From Bacillota bacterium (GTDB lineage: Bacteria; Bacillota; Clostridia; Christensenellales; CAG-138), in contig JAEXTB010000144.1 of NCBI GenBank assembly GCA_023453725.1, positions 1 through 6,707 of the forward strand: a stretch of 6,707 bases of DNA, given 5' to 3'. Positions within the stretch are counted from its first letter, which is position 1, and each line of letters starts with the position of its first letter. The position numbers and the translations under genes are program-made. Shown in pieces: positions 1 to 5,870 of the stretch. Under the pieces are notes generated by a model. That model did not search any database, was not told the DNA's origin, and was given only the letters and a program-made list of their open reading frames with translations.

Positions 1-21
1 GGCAGGGCCTCCGCGAATCAT
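1..21 (-). promoter_or_regulatory. Possible ribosome binding site of a downstream gene just beyond the left edge
   Basis: On the minus strand GGAGG lies at positions 12-8, and only seven bases remain before the window ends, which is the usual distance to a start codon. No hairpin with a T-run follows the rlmB stop at 40, so transcription probably continues leftward. A short open frame starting at ATG 21 is also open to the edge (M-I-R-G-G-P-A), but it has no convincing ribosome site of its own. In Bacillus the genes after rlmB are rae1 (yacP, NYN domain) and sigH. Whether that holds here cannot be seen. Confidence 0.3.
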
Positions 22-39
22 ATCATCTAAAGAAGAGTG

Positions 40-1902
40 TTACTGCTTCTTCAGCCCATCCTGCCGGTTCTTTTCAAAGAGCAGCACGGCTGCAGCGACA
101 GAAGCGTTCAACGAGTCCATGGGTCCGCGCATGGGGATGGAAACCAGATGATCGCAGTTTTCGCGCACAAGGCGGGAAATGCCTTCCCCTTCGTTGCCGA
201 TGACGATGGCGAGCGGGCCCGACAGATCCACATTTCCCATGGGTTCGCCGGAAGTATCCGCACCGGCAATCCATACGCCCGCCTCTTTTAGTTGGGTGAT
301 CGCCACAGTCAGATTGACAACTTTTGCAACCTTGATATATTCTACCGCACCGGCGCTGGCCTTGGCGACCGCGGCGGTCACAGAGGCGGAGCGGCGTTTG
401 GGCAGCACCACGCCGTGTACGCCCGCACAGGCGGCGCTTCTTAGCATGGAGCCAAGGTTGTGCGGATCATTGATTTCATCGAGCAGCAGCAAAAACGGCT
501 GTTCGTTGCGCTCTTTTGCGACCGCCAGGATATCTTCCAAAGTCGAATATTCAATATCCGGCACCAAAGCGAGTATCCCCTGGTGGTTGCCAGGCTTGCC
601 GCCGTGCCCAAAGGGCAGGCAGAGTTCGTCGAGCCGCTTGCGGTCGGTCGTACGCACCACAAGATTGCGTTCATGCGCCATACCGAGGATTTCCTTGAGG
701 GAACCATCCTGCTCTTCCACAACAAGAATGCGGTCGATACTGCGCCCGCTCTTGATGGCCTCGCGGACCGCGTTGCGCCCCATAATGAAGTAGGGCAGCG
801 TCTGCTCCTCTTCCTGCGGCTGGAACTTGGTTTCGTATACCTCCTGCGCCTCGGGCGCTACATAACGCGGGCGGTTTTCATACGTGCGCTTCACATGCGA
901 CTTTTCGGCAGGGGTAACCACAGTTTCTTCTGCAGGGCGCTCGTCAAGCTGCTTTTCAGCATACGGCTTTCTATCGCCATACGGCTTATCGCCATATGGT
1001 TTCTTGTTATACGGCCTGTCGCCAGCAGCACGCTCGCCGTAAGGTTTTTTATCGCCATACGGCCTGTCCCCTGCCGGGCGGTCGCCATAGGGCTTCCTCT
1101 CCCCATAGGGCTTGTCGCCGTACGGCTTCTTGTACGGCCTGTCGCCAGCAGGACGATCCCCGTACGGCTTTTTATCGCCATACGGCCTGTCCCCTGCCGG
1201 ACGGTCGCCGTAAGGTTTCTTTTCCCCGTAGGGTTTATCGCCGTAAGGCTTGTACGGCCTGTCGCCAGCAGGACGATCCCCGTATGGCTTTTTATCGCCA
1301 TACGGCCTATCCCCTGCCGGACGGTCGCCGTAGGGTTTCTTTTCACCGTAGGGTTTGTCGCCGTACGGCTTCTTGTACGGCCTGTCGCCAGCTGGACGCT
1401 CACCGTACGGCTTTTTATCGCCATACGGCCTGTCCCCTGCCGGACGGTCGCCATACGGTTTCCGTTCGCCATAAGGCTTGTCCCCGTAGGGCTTCTTGTA
1501 TGGTCTGTCGCCAGCAGGACGATCCCCGTACGGCTTTTTATCGCCGTAAGGCCTATCCCCTGCCGGACGATCGCCGTAGGGTTTCCGCTCGCCATAAGGC
1601 TTGTCACCGTAAGGCTTCTTGTACGGCCTGTCGCCGGAAGGGCGATCCCCGTAGGGCTTCTTTTCGCCGTAAGGCCTGTCCCCTGCCGGACGGTCGCCGT
1701 AGGGTTTCTTTTCGCCATACGGCCTGTCCCCTGCCGGGCGGTCGCCGTACGGCTTTCTTTCTCCATAAGGCTTGTCGCCGTAAGGCTTTTTGCCATAGGG
1801 CTTGTCGCCTGCTATTTTTCGGCCTTCCGGGCGGGCATCCCGGCCACCGCCAGAAGGTCTTGGTTTGCCGGGGCGGTCATTGCGGCCGTTAAAATTGGGC
1901 AT
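40..1902 (-). CDS. rlmB: 23S rRNA (guanosine-2'-O-)-methyltransferase RlmB with a giant repetitive N-terminal extension
   Basis: A 620-residue SpoU/TrmH-family (SPOUT) enzyme expected to methylate the 2'-O of a guanosine in the peptidyl-transferase P loop of 23S rRNA, using SAM. Residues about 369-450 match the substrate-binding domain (FIMGRNAVREAI, then GKPGNHQGILA). Residues 470-615 carry all three SpoU motifs: EINDPHNLGSMLR (476-488, with N482 and R488), IVIGNEGEGI (566-575) and SIPMRGPMDSLNAS (588-601). This C-terminal part alone is the size of a normal RlmB (about 245 residues). Ahead of it lie a basic leader (1-32), a Lys/Arg/Asp/Gly/Pro/Tyr tandem repeat (33-315) and an acidic linker (316-365). 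The ATG at 1902 follows AAAGGA about nine bases upstream, overlapping the cupin stop; the gap between the genes is 15 bases. The enzyme call is firm. Exact family specificity (RlmB versus another SpoU member) rests on motif similarity and mrnC synteny. Confidence 0.93.
   Translation of the reverse strand: MPNFNGRNDRPGKPRPSGGGRDARPEGRKIAGDKPYGKKPYGDKPYGERKPYGDRPAGDRPYGEKKPYGDRPAGDRPYGEKKPYGDRPSGDRPYKKPYGDKPYGERKPYGDRPAGDRPYGDKKPYGDRPAGDRPYKKPYGDKPYGERKPYGDRPAGDRPYGDKKPYGERPAGDRPYKKPYGDKPYGEKKPYGDRPAGDRPYGDKKPYGDRPAGDRPYKPYGDKPYGEKKPYGDRPAGDRPYGDKKPYGDRPAGDRPYKKPYGDKPYGERKPYGDRPAGDRPYGDKKPYGERAAGDRPYNKKPYGDKPYGDRKPYAEKQLDERPAEETVVTPAEKSHVKRTYENRPRYVAPEAQEVYETKFQPQEEEQTLPYFIMGRNAVREAIKSGRSIDRILVVEEQDGSLKEILGMAHERNLVVRTTDRKRLDELCLPFGHGGKPGNHQGILALVPDIEYSTLEDILAVAKERNEQPFLLLLDEINDPHNLGSMLRSAACAGVHGVVLPKRRSASVTAAVAKASAGAVEYIKVAKVVNLTVAITQLKEAGVWIAGADTSGEPMGNVDLSGPLAIVIGNEGEGISRLVRENCDHLVSIPMRGPMDSLNASVAAAVLLFEKNRQDGLKKQ
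958..1806 (-). repeat. In-frame 123-bp tandem repeats encoding a 41-residue low-complexity unit inside rlmB
   Basis: Equivalent points of successive copies (GTCGCC on the plus strand) fall at 1018, 1141, 1261, 1384, 1507 and 1630, spacings of 123, 120, 123, 123 and 123 bases. The 120 is the loss of one Lys codon. The copy nearest the N-terminus carries one extra 48-bp sub-unit (16 residues). Each 41-residue unit is roughly KKPYGDKPYGER followed by two sub-units like KPYGDRPAGDRPYGDK, the second lacking its tail. A typical unit contains 8 Pro, 7 Gly, 6 Tyr, 6 Lys, 5 Arg, 6 Asp, 1 Glu and 2 Ala and nothing else, net charge about +4. I count about 42 Pro-Tyr pairs over residues 33-315. Some blocks are almost identical between copies; elsewhere Pro, Tyr and Gly codons vary silently. 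Confidence 0.95.
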
Positions 1903-1917
1903 AGTATTCGTTCCTTT

Positions 1918-2265
1918 CTATTCTGCCAACGTGGGTATGATTGCGAGAATCCGCATGGTGCTTGTGCCATTGTTTCTGAGTTCATGGGTTTCCCCGGAGC
2001 GGCACAGGTGTGCGTCGCCCGGAAAAAGGGTGGTGTAAACGCCGTTGTCCAGCACCGTGGCTTCCCCTTCGAGCACGTAATAAACTTCCGCTTCCGCCTC
2101 GTGCGGATGTTGCCCAATGGAGCATCCGGGCTCCAACGTTACCACGGAAAGCAGGCGCAGATGCGGAATGTGCTCCAAAAACAGCGGCATTATGGCGACA
2201 GAACCGTCTCCGCCCCGCATGTTGACCTTCACTTCCGGCTGCATGTCTTTTTGATATCGTATCAC
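1918..2265 (-). CDS. Small single-domain cupin protein
   Basis: A 115-residue protein spanning one cupin beta-barrel. Cupin motif 1 is visible as G-x5-HxH-x4-E (G47, H53, H55, E60, followed by VYYVLEGEATV). Motif 2 is PGDAH (82-86) running to H94-E-L-R-N98, giving the usual H, H, E, H metal-ligand set (H53, H55, E60, H94). There is no signal peptide, so it should be cytoplasmic. Small cupins of this type bind a metal and a small ligand and may be enzymes, isomerases or sensors; the sequence does not say which. The start is GTG at 2265, chosen because AAAGGGGG lies seven bases upstream; the next ATG (codon 8) has no such site. It lies between mrnC and rlmB, a position not usual for a cupin. 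A candidate promoter directly upstream could drive it with rlmB. Confidence 0.88.
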   Translation of the reverse strand: MIRYQKDMQPEVKVNMRGGDGSVAIMPLFLEHIPHLRLLSVVTLEPGCSIGQHPHEAEAEVYYVLEGEATVLDNGVYTTLFPGDAHLCRSGETHELRNNGTSTMRILAIIPTLAE

Positions 2266-2272
2266 AAGTATT

Positions 2273-2280
2273 CCCCCTTT
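2273..2280 (-). promoter_or_regulatory. Shine-Dalgarno site of the cupin gene, deciding a GTG start
   Basis: AAAGGGGG on the minus strand, seven bases before GTG 2265. This spacing selects GTG over the in-frame ATG seven codons later. Confidence 0.7.
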
Positions 2281-2293
2281 GGTTGTGACTTTT

Positions 2294-2323
2294 ATTTGAA
2301 CGCTGCACTCCCTGCCGCGTCAA
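2294..2323 (-). promoter_or_regulatory. Candidate sigma-A promoter for cupin-rlmB
   Basis: On the minus strand TTGACG (2323-2318) is followed after 18 bases by TCAAAT (2299-2294). This is 5/6 and 4/6 to the consensus, with transcription expected to start near 2287, about 20 bases before the cupin start. It lies in the 133-bp gap after mrnC (2266-2398), which otherwise holds no gene and no clear terminator. It would let cupin-rlmB be expressed separately from the upstream pair. Prediction from sequence only. Confidence 0.45.
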
Positions 2324-2398
2324 GTTCCTGCGGGGCGCGAAAAGGAATACCCGATTTCATACAAATAGCGTTCCCAAAAATTGAAGCGGGCCGCAACC

Positions 2399-2839
2399 TC
2401 ATTCGTTCCCGCTTTCCTGCTCTTCCTTTACAAGCGCGTGATGCATCAATTCACGGATGCGTCCATCCTCACCTTTGAGATAGAGATATCCGAATAGCGC
2501 CTCAAGCCCCGTTGCCGCCCGGTATTCTCCAATCGATGCGCTGCGGGGTATGGTGCCGATGTGCGCGTTGCGTCCCCGGCGGTATACGGAAGTCTCCTGC
2601 TCGCTTAAAAGCGGCAGCAGCCGAACACTAACCTCGGCCTGCGCGCTTGCGCGCACTTTCTTTGACGCCTGCATATGGAGGTTGTGCACAGTCGCGTCGC
2701 TTTGATGCAGCAGCAGCGTACGTACATAAAGATCGTATACCGTATCTCCAATGTACGCGAGCGTCAGCGGAGACATCTGCATGGCGTCGCGCGCCGCCAC
2801 TTCCGGCAAAAGCGTCCGGATATCGTCACAAACACTCAT
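2399..2839 (-). CDS. mrnC: Mini-ribonuclease III (23S rRNA maturation)
   Basis: A 146-residue Mini-RNase III: an RNase III catalytic domain with no double-stranded-RNA-binding domain, acting as a dimer to trim 23S rRNA precursor ends (best studied in Bacillus subtilis). The signature segment LTLAYIGDTVYDLYVR (25-40) carries the catalytic Asp at D32. The second conserved block GEYRAATGLEALFGYLYLKG (104-123) carries E113, the usual second acidic residue, and GRNAHIGTIPRSA (89-101) matches the family linker. The length is normal for the family. The ATG at 2839 is preferred over a more upstream ATG at 2914: it gives the usual N-terminus and forms an ATGA overlap with the stop of the reductase gene, implying translational coupling. 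In many Firmicutes mrnC follows cysS and precedes rlmB; here a reductase precedes it and a cupin gene lies between it and rlmB. Confidence 0.93.
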   Translation of the reverse strand: MSVCDDIRTLLPEVAARDAMQMSPLTLAYIGDTVYDLYVRTLLLHQSDATVHNLHMQASKKVRASAQAEVSVRLLPLLSEQETSVYRRGRNAHIGTIPRSASIGEYRAATGLEALFGYLYLKGEDGRIRELMHHALVKEEQESGNE

Positions 2840-3759
2840 ACACGCCCCGCAAAACGTTCGAGCATCATGCGGTTGCAGGGCACATCCACGCCATGCTTCT
2901 CCGCCATGCGGCAAACCTCACCGGCAAACAGAGTAAGCTCCGTCGGCTTACCAGGTTCGTTTAAATCCCGCGCAAACGACGACGTCGCTTCATACGGCAG
3001 TTTCTGCACCGCATTTAAATGCTGCTCTCTTAGGTTCTTGGGCAGATCTATGCCTTCTTTTTGTGCAACAAGCAGCACCTCGTCCAATAGCCCCACAAGG
3101 AAGTTCCACATCTCTTTATTATCCCGAACCTCGCCGATGCAAACATTATAATACGCCGAGGCCTGACCATTGGAACAAATAAAAGACCATTTGATCCATG
3201 TCTCCCGCACGATATCGTCCGGCAGCTCTGTGTGAACGCCGCTTTCATTGAGCATGCGGCACAGCATATGGACGGATTCTGGCGCTTGCTGCGCGGGAAT
3301 ACCGGGTACGCCAAACAGCAGCCGTATGATGGGTCCTGTCTTTTCAATAACGCCGGGCGCAATGATACGGCTGAACACGTAAATACAGCCATCGAGCGCG
3401 ATGCCGGATTTCGCGTATTGCCGGATGCGCGCATGCGTGTTGACGCCGTTGAGCACCGGAACAAGGAGTGTATGCGGCCCCACGCAGGGTGCAACCTGCC
3501 GGATGGCTTCCTCAAGCCCATATCCCTTGGTGCACAGTAAGATCGCGTCCTGTACGCCCGCCTCCATAGGGTTGTCCGTACAAAGAGCCGGAAAAACGGT
3601 GGAGCTTGTCCCTTCGTCCACCAAAGTCAATCCGTTCTCGCGGATGGCCGCAAGCTGCGCGCCGCGCGCAACAAGTGTAATGTCATAGTTGGCGCAGAGC
3701 TTGCCCGCCAGGTATCCTCCAATGCCGCCCGCGCCCACAATCATGATTTTATACTGCAT
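2836..3759 (-). CDS. 2-dehydropantoate 2-reductase family protein (ApbA/PanE-like)
   Basis: A 307-residue cytoplasmic oxidoreductase, the usual size for ketopantoate reductase, which uses NADPH to make pantoate for coenzyme A synthesis. The N-terminal Rossmann fold shows GAGGIGG (9-15). VPVLNGVNTHARI (100-112) corresponds to the conserved NGv segment. The C-terminal helical domain has RETWIKWSF (185-193), with K190 at the position of the catalytic Lys, and GKPTELTLFAGEV (270-282), with E274 at the position of the substrate-binding Glu. The start at 3759 is set by GGAGGAG three bases upstream; the open frame extends ten codons further to 3789 without support. Its stop overlaps mrnC by ATGA. 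No panB, panC or panD is nearby, so it could instead reduce another 2-oxo acid; I therefore give no gene symbol. A candidate promoter lies at 3813-3841. Confidence 0.9.
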   Translation of the reverse strand: MQYKIMIVGAGGIGGYLAGKLCANYDITLVARGAQLAAIRENGLTLVDEGTSSTVFPALCTDNPMEAGVQDAILLCTKGYGLEEAIRQVAPCVGPHTLLVPVLNGVNTHARIRQYAKSGIALDGCIYVFSRIIAPGVIEKTGPIIRLLFGVPGIPAQQAPESVHMLCRMLNESGVHTELPDDIVRETWIKWSFICSNGQASAYYNVCIGEVRDNKEMWNFLVGLLDEVLLVAQKEGIDLPKNLREQHLNAVQKLPYEATSSFARDLNEPGKPTELTLFAGEVCRMAEKHGVDVPCNRMMLERFAGRV

Positions 3760-3762
3760 GTT

Positions 3763-3769
3763 CTCCTCC
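3763..3769 (-). promoter_or_regulatory. Shine-Dalgarno site of the reductase gene, deciding its start
   Basis: GGAGGAG on the minus strand ends three bases before ATG 3759 (GGAGG core spaced five). It is the strongest ribosome site in the window and rules in favour of the ATG at 3759 over 3789. Confidence 0.8.
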
Positions 3770-3812
3770 GGCTTTCCTGTGTGCGCCAAATGTGCACAAC
3801 TCGCCTGATGAT

Positions 3813-3841
3813 ATTATACGCGAAAACCGGCCACCGAGCAA
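3813..3841 (-). promoter_or_regulatory. Candidate sigma-A promoter of the reductase-mrnC operon
   Basis: On the minus strand TTGCTC (3841-3836), a 17-base spacer, then a perfect TATAAT (3818-3813). Transcription should begin near 3806, giving a leader of about 47 bases. The -35 is only 3/6 but keeps TTG, and the -10 is ideal. Prediction from sequence only. Confidence 0.6.
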
Positions 3842-3923
3842 TATAACCGAACCGCGGCGAAAAAATCGCGTTTTTCATACAAAATCAAACAAAAACGTTA
3901 TATATATTTAACACATGCTATTA

Positions 3924-3953
3924 TTAACCAATACATACTGCATATGGTATACT
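3924..3953 (+). promoter_or_regulatory. Candidate extended -10 promoter of the 5'-nucleotidase gene
   Basis: TTAACC (3924-3929), an 18-base spacer, and TATACT (3948-3953) preceded by TG one base away (3945-3946), an extended -10 element. The start of transcription is expected near 3960, giving a leader of about 70 bases. A small hairpin (GCGG 3962-3965, CCGC 3971-3974, loop TTATT) would sit at the very 5' end of the mRNA. The AT-rich stretch just upstream (3870-3923) includes a near-palindrome at 3897-3912 and TTAACA at 3908-3913. Prediction from sequence only. Confidence 0.6.
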
Positions 3954-4014
3954 GTTTGTAAGCGGTTATTCCGCCGTTGCTTCTATGTGTAACCTGCCAG
4001 TCCTCAAAAATCTG

Positions 4015-4021
4015 AAAGGGG
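4015..4021 (+). promoter_or_regulatory. Shine-Dalgarno site of the 5'-nucleotidase gene
   Basis: AAAGGGG lies eight bases before ATG 4030 and eleven before the adjacent ATG 4033. It supports starting at 4030 rather than at the in-frame ATG 3985, which has no ribosome site and would bury the signal peptide. Confidence 0.7.
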
Positions 4022-4029
4022 TTAAGCCG

Positions 4030-5721
4030 ATGATGAAAGGAAAACGAATTCTATCCCTTGTGTTGACTATGGTTTTTGTATTTGCGCTGTTTGCTCCCAC
4101 GCAATTCGCCTCCGCTGCCGGTACCGATACTGCCGCAGCCGCCCCCACAAGTTCGGATATCGTCATCCTCTATACCAATGATGTGCACTGCTCTGTAGAT
4201 TCGGGCATAGGCTATGCCGGTGTTGCAGCCTATAAAGCTGACATGCTCAAAACCAACAAATATGTCACGCTGGTGGATAACGGCGATGCCATCCAGGGAG
4301 GAACTTTGGGCACGCTCTCCAACGGCTCGTATATTGTCGACATCATGAACAAGGTCGGCTACGACATCGCCGTTCCCGGCAACCATGAGTTTGATTATGG
4401 CATGAACCGCTTTTTAAGCCTTGCCAAGAAGCTCAAGTCCGGCTATATTTCCAGCAACTTTATGGACCTTAAGACCGGCAAGCCGGTGTTTGAGGGCTAT
4501 AAGATGGTTTCCTACGGCGACGTTAAGGTTGCCTATGTGGGCATTTCCACGCCCGAATCGATCTCCAAATCCACCCCAACCTATTTCCAGGACACGAAGG
4601 GCAACTACATCTATGGCTTCTGTGCGGATGACAGCGGGAAAGAGCTTTACAAAGCCGTTCAAGCGTCCATTGACGCAGCTAAGGCCGCAGGCGCCACGTA
4701 TGTTGTAGCCGTAGGCCACTGCGGCATCGATGGGCAGAGCGCGCCCTGGCGCTCTACGGACATCATTGCAAATGTCTCCGGTCTTACCGCCTTTATCGAT
4801 GGGCATTCCCACAGCGTCCTCCCTCAACTGAAAATCAGGGATAAGCATAACAAAATGGTGGTGCTGACCTCCTCGGGGACCAAGCTTTCCGCCATTGGCA
4901 AAGTTGTAATCAAGTCTAACGGAACGGTAACGAGCGTGCTTGTAAAGGATTATAAGGACAAGGATGCAGACGTCGCCGCCTACGTGAACGGCATCAAGGC
5001 AAAGAACGATGCGATTCTTAAGAAGGTAGTCGCCAAGTCCAATGTATTGCTGACCACCGCCGATGCAAACGGCAAGCGCGCCGTGCGCAAGGCGGAAACC
5101 AACCTCGGGGATCTTGCCGCCGATGCATACCGCATCGTTGGCAAGGCCGATATCGGCTGGGTCAACGGCGGCGGCCTGCGTGCGGATATCAAGGCAGGCA
5201 GCATAACCTACGGCGATATCATCAATGTTTTCCCGTTCAACAACGCCCTGTGCGTGGTGGAAGCCACCGGAGCGGAAATCCTTGACGCGCTTGAAATGTC
5301 AGCCCGCGTCTGCCCGGAGGAAAACGGCGGATTCCTGCATGTCTCCGGCCTCAAATTCACCATTGACACTTCCGTGCGCTCCTCCGTGGTTGTAGACTCG
5401 AACAAGATGTTTGTGAGTGTCGGTGCCACCCGCCGCGTGAAGGACGTCCAGGTTCTGAACAAATCCGGCGCGTATGAACCCATTGACGCCACGAAAATCT
5501 ACACGCTGGCCTCGCACAACTACATGCTCAAGTCCGGCGGTGACGGCATCAACATGTTCATGGACAACAAATTTATCAAGGATTCCGTGATGCTGGATAA
5601 CCAGCTGCTTATCACCTATATTACCAAGGACCTGAAGGGGTCCATCCCCTCGTCTTACGCCAAATCCCAGGGCCGGATCACCATTGTAAGCGGAGCCTCA
5701 CAGGCTGAAAAGGCCGCATAG
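4030..5721 (+). CDS. Secreted 5'-nucleotidase / UshA-like metallophosphoesterase
   Basis: A 563-residue exported enzyme with the two-domain UshA architecture, expected to dephosphorylate nucleotides or related phosphate esters outside the cell. Residues 1-29 form a signal peptide: positive MMKGKR, a hydrophobic core, and likely cleavage after ASA. The metallophosphatase domain (about 43-300) shows every metal-binding motif: TNDVH (D51, H53), DNGDAIQGG (D86), GNHEFDYG (N118, H119), GH (H230) and GHSH (H259, H261). The C-terminal 5'-nucleotidase domain (about 335-555) shows ETNLGDLAADAYR, VNGGGLRADIKAG (R384 substrate side), FPFNN and a GGDG loop (503-506). There is no lipobox, LPxTG anchor, SLH or cell-wall repeat, so the protein is probably released. 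It stands alone between a promoter and a terminator, transcribed away from the reductase operon. The natural substrate (AMP, UDP-sugar, 2',3'-cyclic nucleotide) cannot be read from the sequence. Confidence 0.92.
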   Translation: MMKGKRILSLVLTMVFVFALFAPTQFASAAGTDTAAAAPTSSDIVILYTNDVHCSVDSGIGYAGVAAYKADMLKTNKYVTLVDNGDAIQGGTLGTLSNGSYIVDIMNKVGYDIAVPGNHEFDYGMNRFLSLAKKLKSGYISSNFMDLKTGKPVFEGYKMVSYGDVKVAYVGISTPESISKSTPTYFQDTKGNYIYGFCADDSGKELYKAVQASIDAAKAAGATYVVAVGHCGIDGQSAPWRSTDIIANVSGLTAFIDGHSHSVLPQLKIRDKHNKMVVLTSSGTKLSAIGKVVIKSNGTVTSVLVKDYKDKDADVAAYVNGIKAKNDAILKKVVAKSNVLLTTADANGKRAVRKAETNLGDLAADAYRIVGKADIGWVNGGGLRADIKAGSITYGDIINVFPFNNALCVVEATGAEILDALEMSARVCPEENGGFLHVSGLKFTIDTSVRSSVVVDSNKMFVSVGATRRVKDVQVLNKSGAYEPIDATKIYTLASHNYMLKSGGDGINMFMDNKFIKDSVMLDNQLLITYITKDLKGSIPSSYAKSQGRITIVSGASQAEKAA

Positions 5722-5751
5722 ACCCGGGATACCCCTCTTGTTAAAATATCA

Positions 5752-5780
5752 AAAAGCTCCGGCCTTGGCACGGAGCTTTT
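5752..5780. terminator. Rho-independent terminator, probably bidirectional, between convergent genes
   Basis: A perfect 10-bp stem AAAAGCTCCG (5752-5761) / CGGAGCTTTT (5771-5780) closes a nine-base loop. It starts 30 bases after the 5'-nucleotidase stop and ends in a T-run. Read on the minus strand the same stem is followed by TTTTT and then GATATTTT, so it can also end transcripts of the kinase gene, whose stop is about 95 bases away. Confidence 0.9.
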
Positions 5781-5850
5781 AATTACCAGGTAAATTTTTT
5801 CGGCTTACGACTCAAAGGGCACGCTGCACCGATTTTGATTCTTTGTTCAA

Positions 5851-5870
5851 CGGCCTGCGCCGCGCAGCCG
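5851..5870 (-). other. GC-rich inverted repeat just after the kinase stop
   Basis: CTGC (5855-5858) pairs with GCAG (5864-5867) around a GCCGC loop, extendable by CGG/CCG on the outside with a one-base bulge. On the minus strand only two T residues follow, so it is a poor terminator alone. It may protect the mRNA 3' end or be chance in GC-rich DNA. Confidence 0.3.

Noticed and set aside
958..1806. Possible CRISPR array or satellite
   Set aside because: The copies are contiguous 123-bp units with no unique spacers, and the variation between them is mostly silent in the rlmB frame.
891..1892. Other long repeat-region frames (891-1796 minus, 996-1892 plus)
   Set aside because: Same cause: the in-frame repeat lacks stops in several frames. 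Products are low-complexity, start without ribosome sites and are shadowed by rlmB.
460..2478. A 672-codon open frame on the plus strand, antisense to rlmB, the cupin gene and the end of mrnC
   Set aside because: Its product is an Arg/Val/Ile/Ala-rich repetitive sequence with no recognisable domain. It is open because the 123-bp repeat is a multiple of three and contains no stop in that frame, and it crosses three well-supported genes.
2840..2914. Longer N-terminus for mrnC starting at ATG 2914
   Set aside because: It would overlap the reductase gene by 79 bases, adds residues not typical of the family, and the ATGA overlap at 2839 is a better start.
3857..3875. Stem GCGA-AAAAA-TCGC followed by GTTTTT in the divergent promoter region
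   Set aside because: Only 4 bp of stem and no upstream plus-strand gene to terminate; likely chance in an A/T-rich stretch.
4051..5517. Several minus-strand open frames opposite the 5'-nucleotidase gene
   Set aside because: No ribosome sites or domains; they are antisense shadows of a clearly coding frame.
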